NCBI RefSeq assembly: GCF_023053635.1
Contig: NC_086173.1
Coordinates: 142,695,197-142,759,196 of the forward strand
Length of the DNA: 64,000 bases
From: Elgaria multicarinata webbii
Lineage: Eukaryota > Chordata > Lepidosauria > Squamata > Anguidae
Reading direction: 5' to 3'
This document shows, in pieces, positions 45,901 through 57,177 of the stretch. Each line of letters opens with the position of its first letter. Position 1 is the first letter of the stretch. Under the pieces are notes generated by a model, which saw only the letters and a program-made list of their open reading frames with translations, had not been told where the DNA came from and did not search any database. The translations under genes and the position numbers were made by a program.

Positions 45901-48900
45901 ATCTTGCTCACCACTGAAATGCGGCCCCCGAGAGCTGCTACAAAATGGGATTTGTTCCTTGAGCCAAAAGAGATTCTGCACCCCTGGGCTAAAGCCTCTC
46001 TCCCTCCTGTGATCCCTATGAAGATCGCCGCTTCCTTGCTGCTATTAGCTTGGCTGTATTGGAATTGCCAGGGAGGGGCAACGCTGAAACCTCTACCCGC
46101 CCCTGCAACAATCCTAAGGAAGACAGCGGATGGAAGCACCACAATGGCCATCAGCTGGTGATCGCAATGGTGATGGCAGGTCAGCTAGGCAGCAGGGAAC
46201 ACTGGGTGGGGCTCCCTGGGTCACATGGAGCCTGTGGACCACTCAGCCTCTTCCCCCCACAGATCACTAATCAGCAGGAAGGGTGCTGACCAAGCAAGGG
46301 GATTCCTGATACGAGAACCAGCCGCCATGCAAGCACTTGCCTGAGGTGCGGAAGCTCTCTGTGGTACATGGTGGTCTAAAATGGCACACTCTGTTTTGTG
46401 CAAATCAAATGCCCAAGACCTAACCTGCGTTAGGAAGTTGAGTGAAACAACCCTTCAAGTCCCTTCCATGCCTTCTCTCCATAATATGACCCTGCTAGCA
46501 AAATAAACTTCCCATTGCCAACACTTCAGCTACTCCAGTTGAGCCTACAGGGGAAGCCCTCTGGGCCTGGGTCTTGGTGCTCCTTTGCTCACCTCTTCCC
46601 TGAGAGAAAAGTAGTTCAGCTCTGACGGTAGGGGAAAGGCTGGGTACAGACCTGGAATTGGAGGACAGAGATTTGTTACCACAGCAGCACAGTGGGACAG
46701 TTCAGAATTGGAAGGAAAACTGGCCAATGCACACACACATCTTCAAAAAAGTCTCATGGGTGATGCAAGGACAGCTACACCAGGAGTCAAGTTTTTCTGC
46801 ACCAGAAAGCTCCAAATCTGGCAATCAGAACGAAGTGAATTAAACCAATATTCCTAAATTTACTCTGCGTTGTTTTTTTTAAAAAAAAATTGTCCTAGCT
46901 GAAAAAATGATGGTGGGCTGGCTTTTCTTTTTTAGCAGTATTAGGAATTCTAAGGCAGAAATAAGAAGGGGGAGATGCAGTGTGTTTCTGGAGAGGAACA
47001 ATACCTGTGGGGCAATGGAGAAGGGCCTGCAGTGTCAGGTGTGCCAACCCTCAGCCTCTCATGCTCCTTGTTTCTGAATCTTTGGGAAACCTTGCATGCA
47101 CCTTTCAAAACTCGCCTCCATCATCATGAGGCTACAAAGCAGAGTGCCAGGATTCTGCATTTGGCTGAAGCTTAACGCCATACGCAAGAAAAGTTTATCC
47201 TGTGTGATAACTGGGGAAAGGGTTGGTCTGAAGGCTAGAATACTTGAGCATTCCTAGTCCCAAGAATGAGCCTACCAAGGCCCACTGGGACCTTCCCCAC
47301 AAACATGAAACACACACATCTTGCTTCTCTCCAAAAAAACCACACCACTACCAACCCACTGTGTAACCCTTGCTCTCTCCATGCTATTTCAGCAACACAA
47401 ACAAGAAAGTATTTTCTTTGCCTCCTGGATCAGACAACTTTAAGTGCTACTCCAGTTTTTCTGGGCAGAGTTCAGAGCCTAATTCCGAACCAGCCCAATC
47501 ACTAATCAACTTACCAAGTCAGAGGCTTGGCCTACGTAGAGGGGAAACAGCGCTCACCTTGCTCTACTGCCCGCTGGTATGTTTCAAAGAGTGTGGCAAG
47601 GCGAGCACAGTTGTACATTACAAAGGCCCCACTTTTGGTCCCCTTGGTAGAGATGCTGGTCTCCTCCACATCCAGGAGAACCTGAAGGGGCAAAAAAACC
47701 AATTCCGCTGGGAGAGAAGCAGGTAGACCATGTCTGATCTAACCCTACCCTCCAGGAGGCCCTGGCTTCCCCACTGCAGAAGACCTAAGGGCTCCTCTCT
47801 AAGAAATGAAAAGCAAGAAAGGAACGGGGCGTCACCCATCTCCACTTTTCAGAAAGCGTGGCCTTTTTCAGACCGACCCAGGTCCACTCATGGAAGAGAT
47901 ACTCTGACAGTCAGCCTACGTAAAGATAGATGTATTCTTTCTTTCTTTCTTCACTGCCCATCACATCCAGACGCCTGCAGTAGCTGCTAAATCCAACTGC
48001 TAGTCAAAAACGGATAGTTTCCCTCTTGCCAACTCATTCGAGAACATTCACTCTTTTTATATTTCTATTATTATATTTTCTATTATTTATATTATGCCCC
48101 ACCCCAGTGTTGTGATGCCAGACCCTGCTCATTGTCCCCATGCCTGCGCTCCTCCTACTGACCTGTACAAAAAGGACCTGGTGCCTCTGTTGATGGGGAA
48201 TGAGACATTCTCAGCTGCTATGACTTGGATACTATTCCAGTTACAATTTCCTCTGCTTACATCCCATGTTTCTACCTCCTCTAGCAGTTAGCAGTTGGGA
48301 TGTATACGGAAAGCTGTAGGTACTACTACACAAATCCTCCAATCTAATCCTCTGCCAACAAATTCTAGATTCAGAATAAATTATGTAAATATGCATATAT
48401 CTGCATAAAAGATATTGTCATGGTAACACAGCATTAACAGTTTTGTCTAAACTTTGTCTTAGTCAACGTTATCCATAGAAAATGATTGCTATTCCGGATT
48501 GTACTGTATGCAGTTGAAATCAAGCCCAGATTTCCTTCTGTGATTGCTGACAAGGGTCACCTCAGAAAGATTCCTCTGTTTACCTGGTTCTGATGGGCTG
48601 TGCTCAGAATCTCAAATCGGATGGCAGCTGATGTCAACACGCTGACCGTTTCAGTCCAGGTTTCATCTGCAAGAAGGAAGCCAGATTTAAAAAGCCCCAC
48701 AATTACACATCCAAATGGAAGTGGAGCTGAGAGCTTTGTGTCTTTCAGTGAAGGGGCCACGAGAATCTAGGAGGAAATGTGTCGCTCCCTGTCAAACAGG
48801 CTGGATGAAGACACTGAAAGGCTTAACGAGACTCCCAATAACATATTGCAAGCAGCTGGGCAGAACATCCAATGAAAGCAAGCAACAAACCCAAAACACA

Positions 48901-51900
48901 GCTCCTTCCACCAACAAAAATAAGCTGCCATCCAGCAGGAAGGTGCATCCCCAACATAGCCAATAATAAGAAGCGTCTTAAGCCTTCAGAAAGAAGCAGA
49001 ACAAAACAGGAGATGAAACAAATGACTGGAAGAAACATTACCCTGAGAGAGGTCTCCATATTTCAGCACTGAAGCCTCGTACATCTGGGAATGCCGCAGC
49101 CTGTAAGGAATAGGCGAGGGGGGATCATGTAACTCGTGTGTTCCAGATAATGCCCACGGTGCTACTGGTGCTAAATCAAATGTTGAGTAATAAAAGTTCC
49201 AGCAATAAAAGGGGAGGGACAGTGCACCCACAGCCTATGCAACCCTGCACTCTCAGTTCCGATAAGCCTGCCTTTCTATTTCTCAGGGCATTCTCACCCT
49301 AGGCTGGTGGTTCCACCACTGGAGCCCTAGTGCACACAGGGCCCTGGAAACAAAGCTGTGTATCCCAAGACGGGGGGTGAATGCTTGCACACCACCACAA
49401 ACCAGGTGCCTATCAAGTGTAGTTGCACTGTAGCGATTGCCACGCATGACGAGCTGCACTTCAGTGCCCAGGAAGTAAAGCGCAGGCAAGAGTGTGTTCT
49501 CACCCGCACACCCAGCCTCTTGCAGGAGGAAAAGTGCTCCACCATGATTAGCAAATGGATCCTGTGTGGAAACAGCTGGGGAGAAAATGGTAACTTACTG
49601 GAAATACTGAAGAACGCTCATAGGAGAGGCAGCATGGGTGATTTTCACAGGCCCACAGACAAGGTGTTTCTAGGGAAAAACAAGATACAGAGCAGTAATC
49701 ATTGCAAGCAACTTCCTGATATGGTTTGCTTTACATCAAGGGCTTGTCACTTTGGCAAAAAGGGTGACAACACGTGAAACAGCAGGAATTTATGTCCCAG
49801 GAACCGACAGTGCAAGCAAGAAATCCTACCCAAGCCTTATTAACCTGGCCAGTTTGCCCATAAGGAACAGACATTTGTAGTGACGGTGGGCAGAGCCTTT
49901 TTGCTAAGGAAATAAAAAATGTGACACTTGGAATAAATTAAAACAGAGTGAGGCAGTTGCTGATTTGGGAGGGATTTTTCCGCTGCAGAGATGTAACTTT
50001 TCAACAAATTGAGACCCTTCTGTGAAAAGGTTTCCTGAGATTAAAGATGGTGATTGGAGGAGGAGGAGCAGTGGGGCTCTGTTCATATTTCCTAAGTACT
50101 TGAGCCAAGAGAAGTAAACATTTGGGGGATTTTTCCCCTCAATGTTTACACTTGGGATGGCGAAACCTGCCTGTGGGGATTTCCATGCTCGTGGGCTGCA
50201 ATCACAGGCATACTGGATATATATAGCTTTATTGTTGTTGGGTTTTATATCATGTTTTTTTTTACTTATTATTTTATCTTCATAACCCAGAGAACTTTTG
50301 TTATTGGGCAGATAAAAATAAAATAAATAGATACATTTACACACACCTAAAACTGTACATCATCCCCAAAAGAAGAGCTGATCCTCACCTGTGAAGCTGC
50401 GAGAGCTTGTGGAGCTACCAGCCTCCACAGTAAGTCCACCTTCTGCTGCTGGAACGCCTCCTCATTGCTCACCACATGCACAACGCTGCAGTATCCCTCT
50501 GGTGCAGCCACCTGTAGAAGAGGTCCAGGGACATGCAAGGTCCAGGGACATGCAAGGTCCAAGGACATGCAAAAGAATTTATTTTGATCCGCTAGTGACC
50601 AAGACTTCCAGGGGTCTACTCACTGTGCATTTCAGCGCCACATTTTGAAGCTCAGCCAGATGGTGCAGTTTCTCCTCTGTCACTGAAATGGAAGAGGAGA
50701 TTACTGAAAGGACGTCCAGTCTCTGTTAACCAAGTATGCTTCTGCAGCGCTGGGGCCATTGCTTCCTATGGGCTGTCCAAGTGGAACTGAACTGCTCTGC
50801 AGATCCAGCCAAAGCCTTTTCCCTGATGGAACACCTGACTGGTCAGTGGAGAATAGTGCAGAACTGGGATAACACCTAAAAAGTGGCTTTCTATGGAATG
50901 CGCTCCCTCAAGAACTACAATTGGACCCCATTCTCTTGGCCTTGTAAAGAGGCATCTTTTCGATTCAGTCTTTTAAAATATATCGTTTCAGTGTTTAAAT
51001 GTTTTTACTGTCTTTAATGTCCTTGTTTTTATTGTCTTAAATTGCTGTACTTCACCCTGACGACTTCTTAGTAAATAATGTAAAATGTTAATAAATAAGT
51101 AAAAATAAACAAATAACAGTATGGAACCTAGTTTTCAAATCCCCTATTAGCCATGCAGTTCCCCTATTAGTCATCTTCTCAGCCTAAACTTCCCCATCTG
51201 CAAAATTAACGCCTTCAGGGTCACCTACTTTGCAAGAACGTTGCTGTGAGGATCGATATAGAAATATTGCTATTGCAAATTTCAAGGAGAAAATAAACTG
51301 CCTACCAAGAAAAACATCTAGGTTAGAGTCATAGCCTTCTAGGCCCTCCTCCTGCTTCTTCTCCAGGAACCCTTTTAAGTGCAGTTTACACACGACTCCA
51401 CCCTGGTTCGTCTGGGCAAAAGTGGCATGGGGGCACTGGCGAAGGGCTTCCTTGATGGCTAGAACATCCTCAGGGTTTGGGGAGGTTCCCAACACTGAAG
51501 GCCACTCAACTCGCAGCTGGCGCAGGAACTGATGGACATCCGTGTCAGCCAAAGCTGGGACCAGATGAACATCCGCCCTGCGTGACAAAAAGCACACTGC
51601 ATTTGCCACACAATACCCAGTAGGCAGAAGAAACAGAACACACCATATTCTACCCCAAGAATAGCAACAGGTTCTAGCACGATCCAATGAACTGAGTGCT
51701 GAATTTAGAGAAGGGTCCTTTGGTCAGTGGTACAGCACATGCTTTGCATGACTTTAACCACTGGCATCTTCAGCTAAAAGGACCTTAAGTAGCAGGACTC
51801 AGGAAGACCTTGGAAAACGTGTGATGCCAGAGAACTGCTGCCAGTCAGCGCTGCACAAGTGTTGGATGTGACTTGGTATAACGCAGCTTCATGTGCATGT

Positions 51901-54900
51901 ATTTACTTAGATTAAAATCTCAGCTTCACCAGACCCTTATCCAAACACCTTGCAGAGGCCTCCAATTCTAATTTTCAGTCTTCCATTTATAAAACTTTTT
52001 TTAAAATGCAAAACTAAGGAGCTTCACTAGTAGTAAAGCATGAATTTAATCATGTGTAGAATTCAGCACCTTGAAAATATTAAACTTTCCTTTTTTAAAA
52101 GCATGCTTCTAGTCCTTATGGATGGAAAGGGTTGAAAGTGCAGGATGATGCCAGGTGAATTCTCAAAAGCTAGCAAAGAAGGGAAGAGGCCAAGTAGGAG
52201 TCTCTCTGGTCATAAGATGAGGACTGGATGAGGGCTAATAAACTGAAACTCAATCCAGACAAGACGGAGGTACTGTTAGCGGGTGGTTGTTCTGTCCGGC
52301 GAGGTGATGTTTGCCCTGTCCTGGACGGGGTTGCACTCCCCCTAAAGGATCGGGTCCGTAGTTTGGGGGTGCTCTTGGATCCAGAACTGTCACTTGAGGC
52401 ACAGGTGAACTCAGTGGCAAAGAGCACCTTTTATCAGCTCAGGCTGATATACCAGCTGCGCCCTTATCTGGACAGAGATAGCTTAGCTACAGTTATCCAT
52501 GCTCTGATAACCTCTCGTTTGGATTACTGCAATGCGTTATATGTGGGGCTGCCTTTGAAAATGGTCCGGAAACTTCAACTGGTGCAAAACAGGGCAGCAA
52601 GGTTATTAACAGGGACTGGCCGGCGAGATCACATTACGCCAGTCCTTTTACAACTTCATTGGCTGCCAGTCCAGGTCCGGGCCCAATTCAAAGTGCTGGT
52701 ATTAACATTTAAAGCCCTAAACGGTTTGGGGCCAGGTTATCTGAAGGAACGCCTCCTCCCATATGTACCTACCCGGACCTTAAGATCATCTACAGGGGGC
52801 CTTCTCCATGAGCCCCTGCCAAAGGAAGTGAGGCAGGTGGCTACTAGGAGGAGGGCTTTCTCCGCTGTGGCACCCCGGTTGTGGAACGAGCTCCCCAGAG
52901 AGGTCCGCTTGGCGCCTACACTGTACTGCTTTCGTCGCCAGCTGAAGACCTTTTTATTCACTCAGTATTTTAACACTTAATTTTAACTTAAATTTAAATT
53001 TTACTGTTTTAACTCTGTATTTTAATCCTATATCAACTTTGCTGTGTGGTTTTATCCTGGTTGCGCTTTTTATACTGTATTTCGTAATTGTGTTTTAAAC
53101 TGTTGGGTGTTTTACTGTGGTTTTAATTTTTGTGAACCGCCCAGAGAGCTTCGGCTATTGGGCGGTATAAAAATGTAATAAATAAATAAATAAATAAATA
53201 AATAAGATGGGGCTTCAGTGCCCTGCAGATCCAGCCGCTCCCCTTGACTAGCAGTAGTAGTATTTGTTATGCAAAACAAGCAAATACACACACATTTCCT
53301 TAGTCTGATTAATGTATGCAGGTTGCAGAATTCAGGTTTTGGGAAAACATTCTAAGCTGTAGGATCTGAAAGTGGAAGAGTAAAAAGAAGCCAAAGGCAA
53401 AGGTAGAACCAGGCAATCTTCAAAATGGAATATTTACAAAAGTTTATTTACAGTGCCAAGTTTCCGCCTACGCGTTTCGAACGCAAACTGCGCTCTTCCT
53501 CAGGGCTGTTATCTAAAAAATAAATAAAAAAGTCCTTTGAATCATAATATTTACAATTAGAGGCATTTTACAAGTTTATGTACCTTAAAAATACTTTAAA
53601 AAACTTATGTATATCCAGACGTACAAATTGTAATCAAAAGGTGTAATACATCATCATTCAGTTAATTAAAGTATATATGCAAAAATATACCAACCAAGAG
53701 TAAATATCTTTTATATTTTTGCATATATACTTTAATTAACTGAATGATGATGTATTACACCTTTTGATTACAATTTGTACGTCTGGATATACATAAGTTT
53801 TTTAAAGTATTTTTAAGGTACATAAACTTGTAAAATGCCTCTAATTGTAAATATTATGATTCAAAGGACTTTTTTATTTATTTTTTAGATAACAGCCCTG
53901 AGGAAGAGCGCAGTTTGCGTTCGAAACGCGTAGGCGGAAACTTGGCACTGTAAATAAACTTTTGTAAATATTCCATTTTGAAGATTGCCTGGTTCTACCT
54001 TTGCCTTTGGCTTCTTTTTACTCCCCCACGGGGTTTTCCTTGCTTTTGGATCTGAAAGTGGACAAGTGAGGAAACGCTGCTTTGTAATCAATGGACAACT
54101 AAATTGAAAGCCCCTGTACACTGCTCCCACAGTTTGAATTTCTCCCCCAGAGAAATGAGGAAGAACTACATGCTATCTTAAAAGTAGAAAACATTCTCAG
54201 AATTTTGCAGAAGTCCCTTAAATTGATGGGGACTGTTGTCTATACCACGTCCACAGCTACATAAGCAGCCTTGAACTGTGGAGAGGCTAAACCTAGAAGC
54301 CAGCCCCACTGAACATAGCAGGATTTTTGTCCAAGCAAGCAGGAAGACAATTGTGCTGCAAAGTTGTACTAAATAAATAAACAAAGCAAACACCATTCGT
54401 GTTTCTAGATCTCAAGATTTAAAGCGACCGACAGTAAGAACTGTTCCATCTGCTCACCCTTGTGCTCGAAGAAAGCCCGCCAGGTGGTCAGTGACCAGGA
54501 TGGTTCTCAGATGACTCAGACTGAGTGAGCTCAGGCCCTTGCACCCATGGAGGGGCACACAGTTGAGGAGGATGCTGTGCCCGTGGGCTGTCTGGGGAGG
54601 TTTCGCATACACATGAATGGCCTTCAGGATCCGCTCAAAGGCATCAGCTCTCTTCAACTGCACAGTCAGTCCAGCTAGGTCCTTTTGGCAGCTCTGGATT
54701 GGTGGCACCCCTGGGCATTTAAGCGAACACACACTCTCAACAATGCCATTGGGAACCTACCACAATACAAGATAGAAGGGACATATAGTGTTGGCTTCCT
54801 CCTGATGCTGGCTGCTCAGGAGCAGAAACAAAGCAATTTACTGAACGGTAGAAATGAAGTTTCAAGCATTGCAGTAAGTCACAGCTGCACTATTAAAGCT

Positions 54901-56156
54901 AAGACTGGAGACAAGAAATTAAAGCCTGGTTGATAATAGTAAAAAGCTTCTTTGTGTCAATACCTGACAACTGCTTTGGGGGAGTTCATGTTCCTGTCAC
55001 CCAAGGTGCTGAAAGAAATTAATTAATTGCCCTTTCTGCCAGTCAAGTTCTAAGATACTCTGTAAGAAGCACAGAGGAATTCCTATCCTAATTTCTGTTA
55101 CAAAACACCCTGCATTGCTGCTGCACCATTCCTTCAGTGTTCTTTTGAACAGCTGCATTTCTGTAGGCTTAAAGTTTTGGAACTCCTGTGTAATGGTGTG
55201 AGACCTACCACCAACTAAAGCTTTCTGGTTTTAGAAACACTCACTTTGGAGCAAAGGGCAAAGAACACTGGCACTTTAGATATTGCTAGACTGCAACTCT
55301 CATTAGTCCCCCTGGCAGCAGACCCAGTGGTGAGGGATAATGGGAGTGATGAGGGATAATGAGCCATACATTCCCCATCCCTGCTTTGGTATATGGCCCA
55401 CTGTATTCAGTAGGAATTACTTCAAATTCACCATGATGTATCTGGCAAAACTGGGCACTGGTCTGCAAAAGCCACAATAAATCTTTCAGGCAGAGATGCC
55501 AAACCTCCTTTCAGGCTGCTGAGGGCCAAATTCAATTTCGGAGAAGCACTTGGGGGGCTGCATTTCAGTGGTGGTGGTGGGTCAAAGGCAAAAAGAGACA
55601 GGGGCAAAAGTACCTGCCATTATTTATTTTTATTTTTCTTAAAGCTCTTATCGCTAGTAACGAAGCCTTAGGGGAGGCTTCGTTCAGAATCTAATATAAA
55701 CTTCTCCTGTTGACCTACAAAGCTTTTCACTGTCTAGCTCCTTCCTATCTCTCCTCTCTCATCTCACACTACTGCCCCGCTCATGCTCTTCGCTCCTCTG
55801 ATGCCATGTTTCTTACCCGCCCAAGGGTCTCAACTTCCCTTGCTCGGCTTTGTCCATTTTCTTCTGCTGCCCCTTACGCCTGGAACGCTCTTCCAGAACA
55901 TTTGAGAACTACAAGTTCAATCGCAGCTTTTAAAGCTCAGCTAAAAACTTTTCTTTTTCCTAAAGCTTTTAAAACTTGATTTTGTTCTGACTTTATACTG
56001 TTAGTTTTACCCTACCATGCGCCTGTTTGGTGCATTCTCTTCCCCCTCCTTATTGTTTTATTATGATTTTATTAGAATGTAAGCCTATGTGGCAGGGTCT
56101 TGCTATTTACTGTTTTACTCTGTACAGCACCATGTACATTGATGGTGCTATATAAA

Positions 56157-56187
<31 letters not shown>

Positions 56188-56824
56188 TAGGAAAACCACC
56201 CAACCATCAGTGGTCAGATGAAAGGGGTGGGGCCAAGGGAAGAGGGTGGGGCCATCTGACGACAGATAACCCCCTCCCCCCCGTCAGGTTTGGCCCTCAG
56301 GCCTGAGGTTCTGCAGCGCTGCTTAAGCGGCCACAACAAGACACTTCGTTACTTTTGCTGCAAGCAACAGGCTCACACCGCAGCTCCTCACGGAGTAGGT
56401 CACGATACACGGAGCCTGGAGTATCCCTAAATCACAAGGCAGCACCTGATCGTTGTGGCGGTGTTTTAACGCAGCCTCAGTGCCAAGACACAGGCGAGCC
56501 AATGATTTGCGTGTTCGTTAGTGAACGCCGCCGCCGAGGAGAGAGTCGCGCTGAGGACGCTTCATTCTCCCTCCCGCGAAGCAACCCTTCGCCTCACAAT
56601 GCCCCGCCCCCTTTCCACTCAGGCCGCGCCCCTACCTGTCCGTCTGCGAACATGGCCCTCAGGGCAGCCCGTGGGGCCAGGAAGTCCCGGCTACGCAAGT
56701 TCCGGGTGCTGCTCTCTTTGAACCAGACTGAGCCACGAGCTCCGTCTCGGGCCTTTCCTCTGAGAAGAGCATTAAGAGCCTCCAGGGTCTCCGACACAGA
56801 CAGCCGCGTGTCGACTGTCTCCAT
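42949..56824 (-). CDS. DALRD3: DALR anticodon-binding domain protein 3 (12 clear exons plus one uncertain)
   Basis: Minus-strand exons: 56824-56636, 54756-54458, 51577-51306, 50682-50624, 50511-50389, (exon 6, see separate entry), 49100-49042, 48666-48584, 47681-47558, 46651-46593, 45546-45433, 44143-44075, 43068-42949. Apart from exon 6 all are GT-AG and phase-compatible, total 1,570 nt. The protein tracks human DALRD3: start [120 protein letters not shown] and end LHLPPLSQI. The C-terminal part is the DALR helical domain related to arginyl-tRNA synthetase. Known role: partner of METTL2 for 3-methylcytidine in certain tRNA-Arg. Introns are filled with SINEs, an L2 copy and a giant palindrome. 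Confidence 0.93.
44225..44430 (-). mobile_element. tRNA-related SINE, minus strand
   Basis: GACCACTGGTCCATCCATGT and CTCTGACTGGCAGTAGCGC on the plus strand, ending with GAGTTGAACTC and TGCAAAGCAAG, the inverted tRNA-like head. Same family as 38015-38225. Confidence 0.65.
44675..44805. mobile_element. hAT-like foldback MITE
   Basis: CTTGGTGTCCTCCAGATGAC on the left and CTGGAAGGTACCAAGATGCC on the right are inverted arms. The inner words GGAACTCCCATAATCCC and GATGGGAGCTGAAGTCC also face each other. Confidence 0.7.
44895..45115 (+). mobile_element. tRNA-related SINE, plus strand
   Basis: Head resembles a tRNA: GATCAGTAGTAGAGCAACTG (A box) and GGTTAGATCCC (B box), followed by CATCTCCAGGAGGGACTGGG and CTGACTCAGCATAGGGCAGC. 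It is the sense-orientation relative of the copies at 38.1 and 44.3 kb. Confidence 0.72.
45349..45371. repeat. (CA)n microsatellite
   Basis: Run of about eleven CA units in DALRD3 intron 11. Confidence 0.95.
45658..45986. mobile_element. Nonautonomous hAT-like element, ~330 bp
   Basis: Left end CAGGGATGGGGGGCCAAACC and right end GAGATTCTGCACCCCTG give a CAGGG...CCCTG frame. The interior (GGCCACGCCCTTCCTCTGAC, CCACTGAAATGCGGCCCCCG) recurs in pieces at about 30.1 kb and 55.5-56.3 kb. No protein. Confidence 0.55.
49298..49355 (-). pseudogene. DALRD3: DALRD3 exon 6 candidate with a one-base frame conflict
   Basis: Between exon 5 (ends in phase 0) and exon 7 (needs phase 2) an exon is expected. 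The best candidate has acceptor ggatacacag, reads [18 protein letters not shown] in the right frame, weakly matching human ICGPVKVAGAP, and has donor CTAGG|gtgaga. It is 58 nt, one short of fitting, and a TAG appears four bases before the donor. A 29-nt alternative starting after gcactag at 49326 fits both phases but bears no resemblance to human. The rest of the gene is intact, so a sequencing error, polymorphism or unusual splice is likelier than gene death. The label pseudogene applies only to this exon as read. Confidence 0.4.
50880..51117 (+). mobile_element. LINE (L2-like) 3' end, decayed
   Basis: GGAATGCGCTCCCTCAAGAA and CTTTTCGATTCAGTC recall the LINE C-terminal codons; the tail is TTAATAAATAAGTAAAAATA. 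It lies in DALRD3 intron 3. Confidence 0.5.
51715..51895 (+). mobile_element. tRNA-related SINE, plus strand
   Basis: TGGTCAGTGGTACAGCACAT and CTTTGCATGACTTTAACC at the head, then AGAACTGCTGCCAGTCAGCG and a GGTATAACGCAGCTTCATG tail. Same family as 44895-45115, more diverged. Confidence 0.6.
52220..53201 (+). mobile_element. Young 5'-truncated L2-like LINE with target-site duplication
   Basis: The 250-codon frame at 52228-52980 is the carboxy end of the LINE protein ([20 protein letters not shown] to FLFTQYFNT), almost identical in amino acids to the long copy at 57.5-60.7 kb. The 3' end is GGGCGGTATAAAAATG followed by (AATA)n. The 8-mer ATAAGATG stands on both sides (52212-52219 and 53202-53209), so the insertion limits are clear. 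No stop interrupts the frame. It lies in DALRD3 intron 2. Confidence 0.93.
53377..54047. mobile_element. Giant palindromic element, Penelope-like, with hammerhead-like cores
   Basis: Arms 53378-53689 and 53712-54023 (312 bp each) are reverse complements with no mismatch that I could find, around a 22-nt centre. The element continues 24 bp beyond the right arm. GGATCTGAAAGTGGA stands at 53362-53376 and again at 54048-54062, a 15-bp target duplication. Each arm contains CTGAGGA (53898-53904), a 7-bp hairpin with GTT loop (53906-53922) and GAAAC (53923-53927), then a CGC-GTAG-GCG stem; the left arm has the mirror image. This is the layout of hammerhead ribozymes, which are known in Penelope-like retroelements. 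No protein is encoded. The family is inferred, the palindrome is seen. Confidence 0.8.
55490..56329. mobile_element. Nonautonomous hAT-like element split by an L2 insertion
   Basis: The left part (AGATGCCAAACCTCCTTTC, CTGCATTTCAGTGGTGG) and the right part (GTCAGGTTTGGCCCTCAGGC, CTGCAGCGCTG) look like the two ends of the family seen at 45658-45986. The L2-like copy at 55630-56188 lies between them. The joining is an inference from their outward-facing ends. Confidence 0.4.
55630..56188 (+). mobile_element. L2-like LINE, 5'-truncated
   Basis: The frame at 55710-55979 reads [20 protein letters not shown] and [16 protein letters not shown], then [12 protein letters not shown], the C-terminal part of an L2 protein. 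The 3' UTR ends CAGCACCATGTACATTGATG, then GTGCTATATAAATAAATAAA and (AAT)n. It is a different subfamily from the copy at 52.2 kb. Confidence 0.88.
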
Positions 56825-56901
56825 AGCGACCGCGCGGGGGGCCGTACGCTCCGGAACTCTTTCCCGGGGGAAGGATTCATGCAGTTTCCTGTTACAGGAT
56901 G

Positions 56902-56909
56902 TGACGTCA
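56902..56909. promoter_or_regulatory. Palindromic CRE in the DALRD3 promoter
   Basis: TGACGTCA, the full cAMP-response element, stands 78 bp upstream of the DALRD3 ATG in a CpG-rich stretch (about 56560-56960). CREB/ATF binding is inferred. Confidence 0.6.
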
Positions 56910-57030
56910 GAAGGGCAAACCATAGAATTGTGATTATAGACTGCCTTTTCCATGTGTCAGTTGGCGGAGCGATGTACTCCATGTTAGGTGTGGCAGTTTC
57001 AGCAAGGGCTGAGAGACTCAATGTCTAGAT

Positions 57031-57177
57031 CAGCCTTCTCCAACTTGGCGGCCCCCAGATGTGTTGGACTACAACTCCTCTATCATTCCCAGTCAGCAGT
57101 GTAATTTTCTCTGCTGGCTGGGAATAATGGGAGTTGTAGTCCGACACATCTGGAAGACACCAAGTTCGGGAAGCCTG
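57031..57177. mobile_element. hAT-like foldback MITE with perfect 8-bp target duplication, 5' of DALRD3
   Basis: The element starts CAGCCTTCTCCAACTTGG and ends CCAAGTTCGGGAAGCCTG. GTCTAGAT occurs directly on both sides (57023-57030 and 57178-57185), a textbook hAT target duplication. Each arm carries GGACTACAACTCC or its complement. The left edge is about 210 bp upstream of the DALRD3 start codon. Confidence 0.92.

Noticed and set aside
49283-49489. Minus-strand frame with RHLVCGGVQ resembling human DALRD3 KHLICGPVK
   Set aside because: The acceptor phase does not fit exon 5, the frame does not fit exon 7, and similarity ends after eight residues.
56355-56933. 192-codon plus-strand frame opposite DALRD3 exon 1
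   Set aside because: It is antisense shadow in a GC-rich promoter/exon; no domain, and the minus strand is clearly DALRD3.
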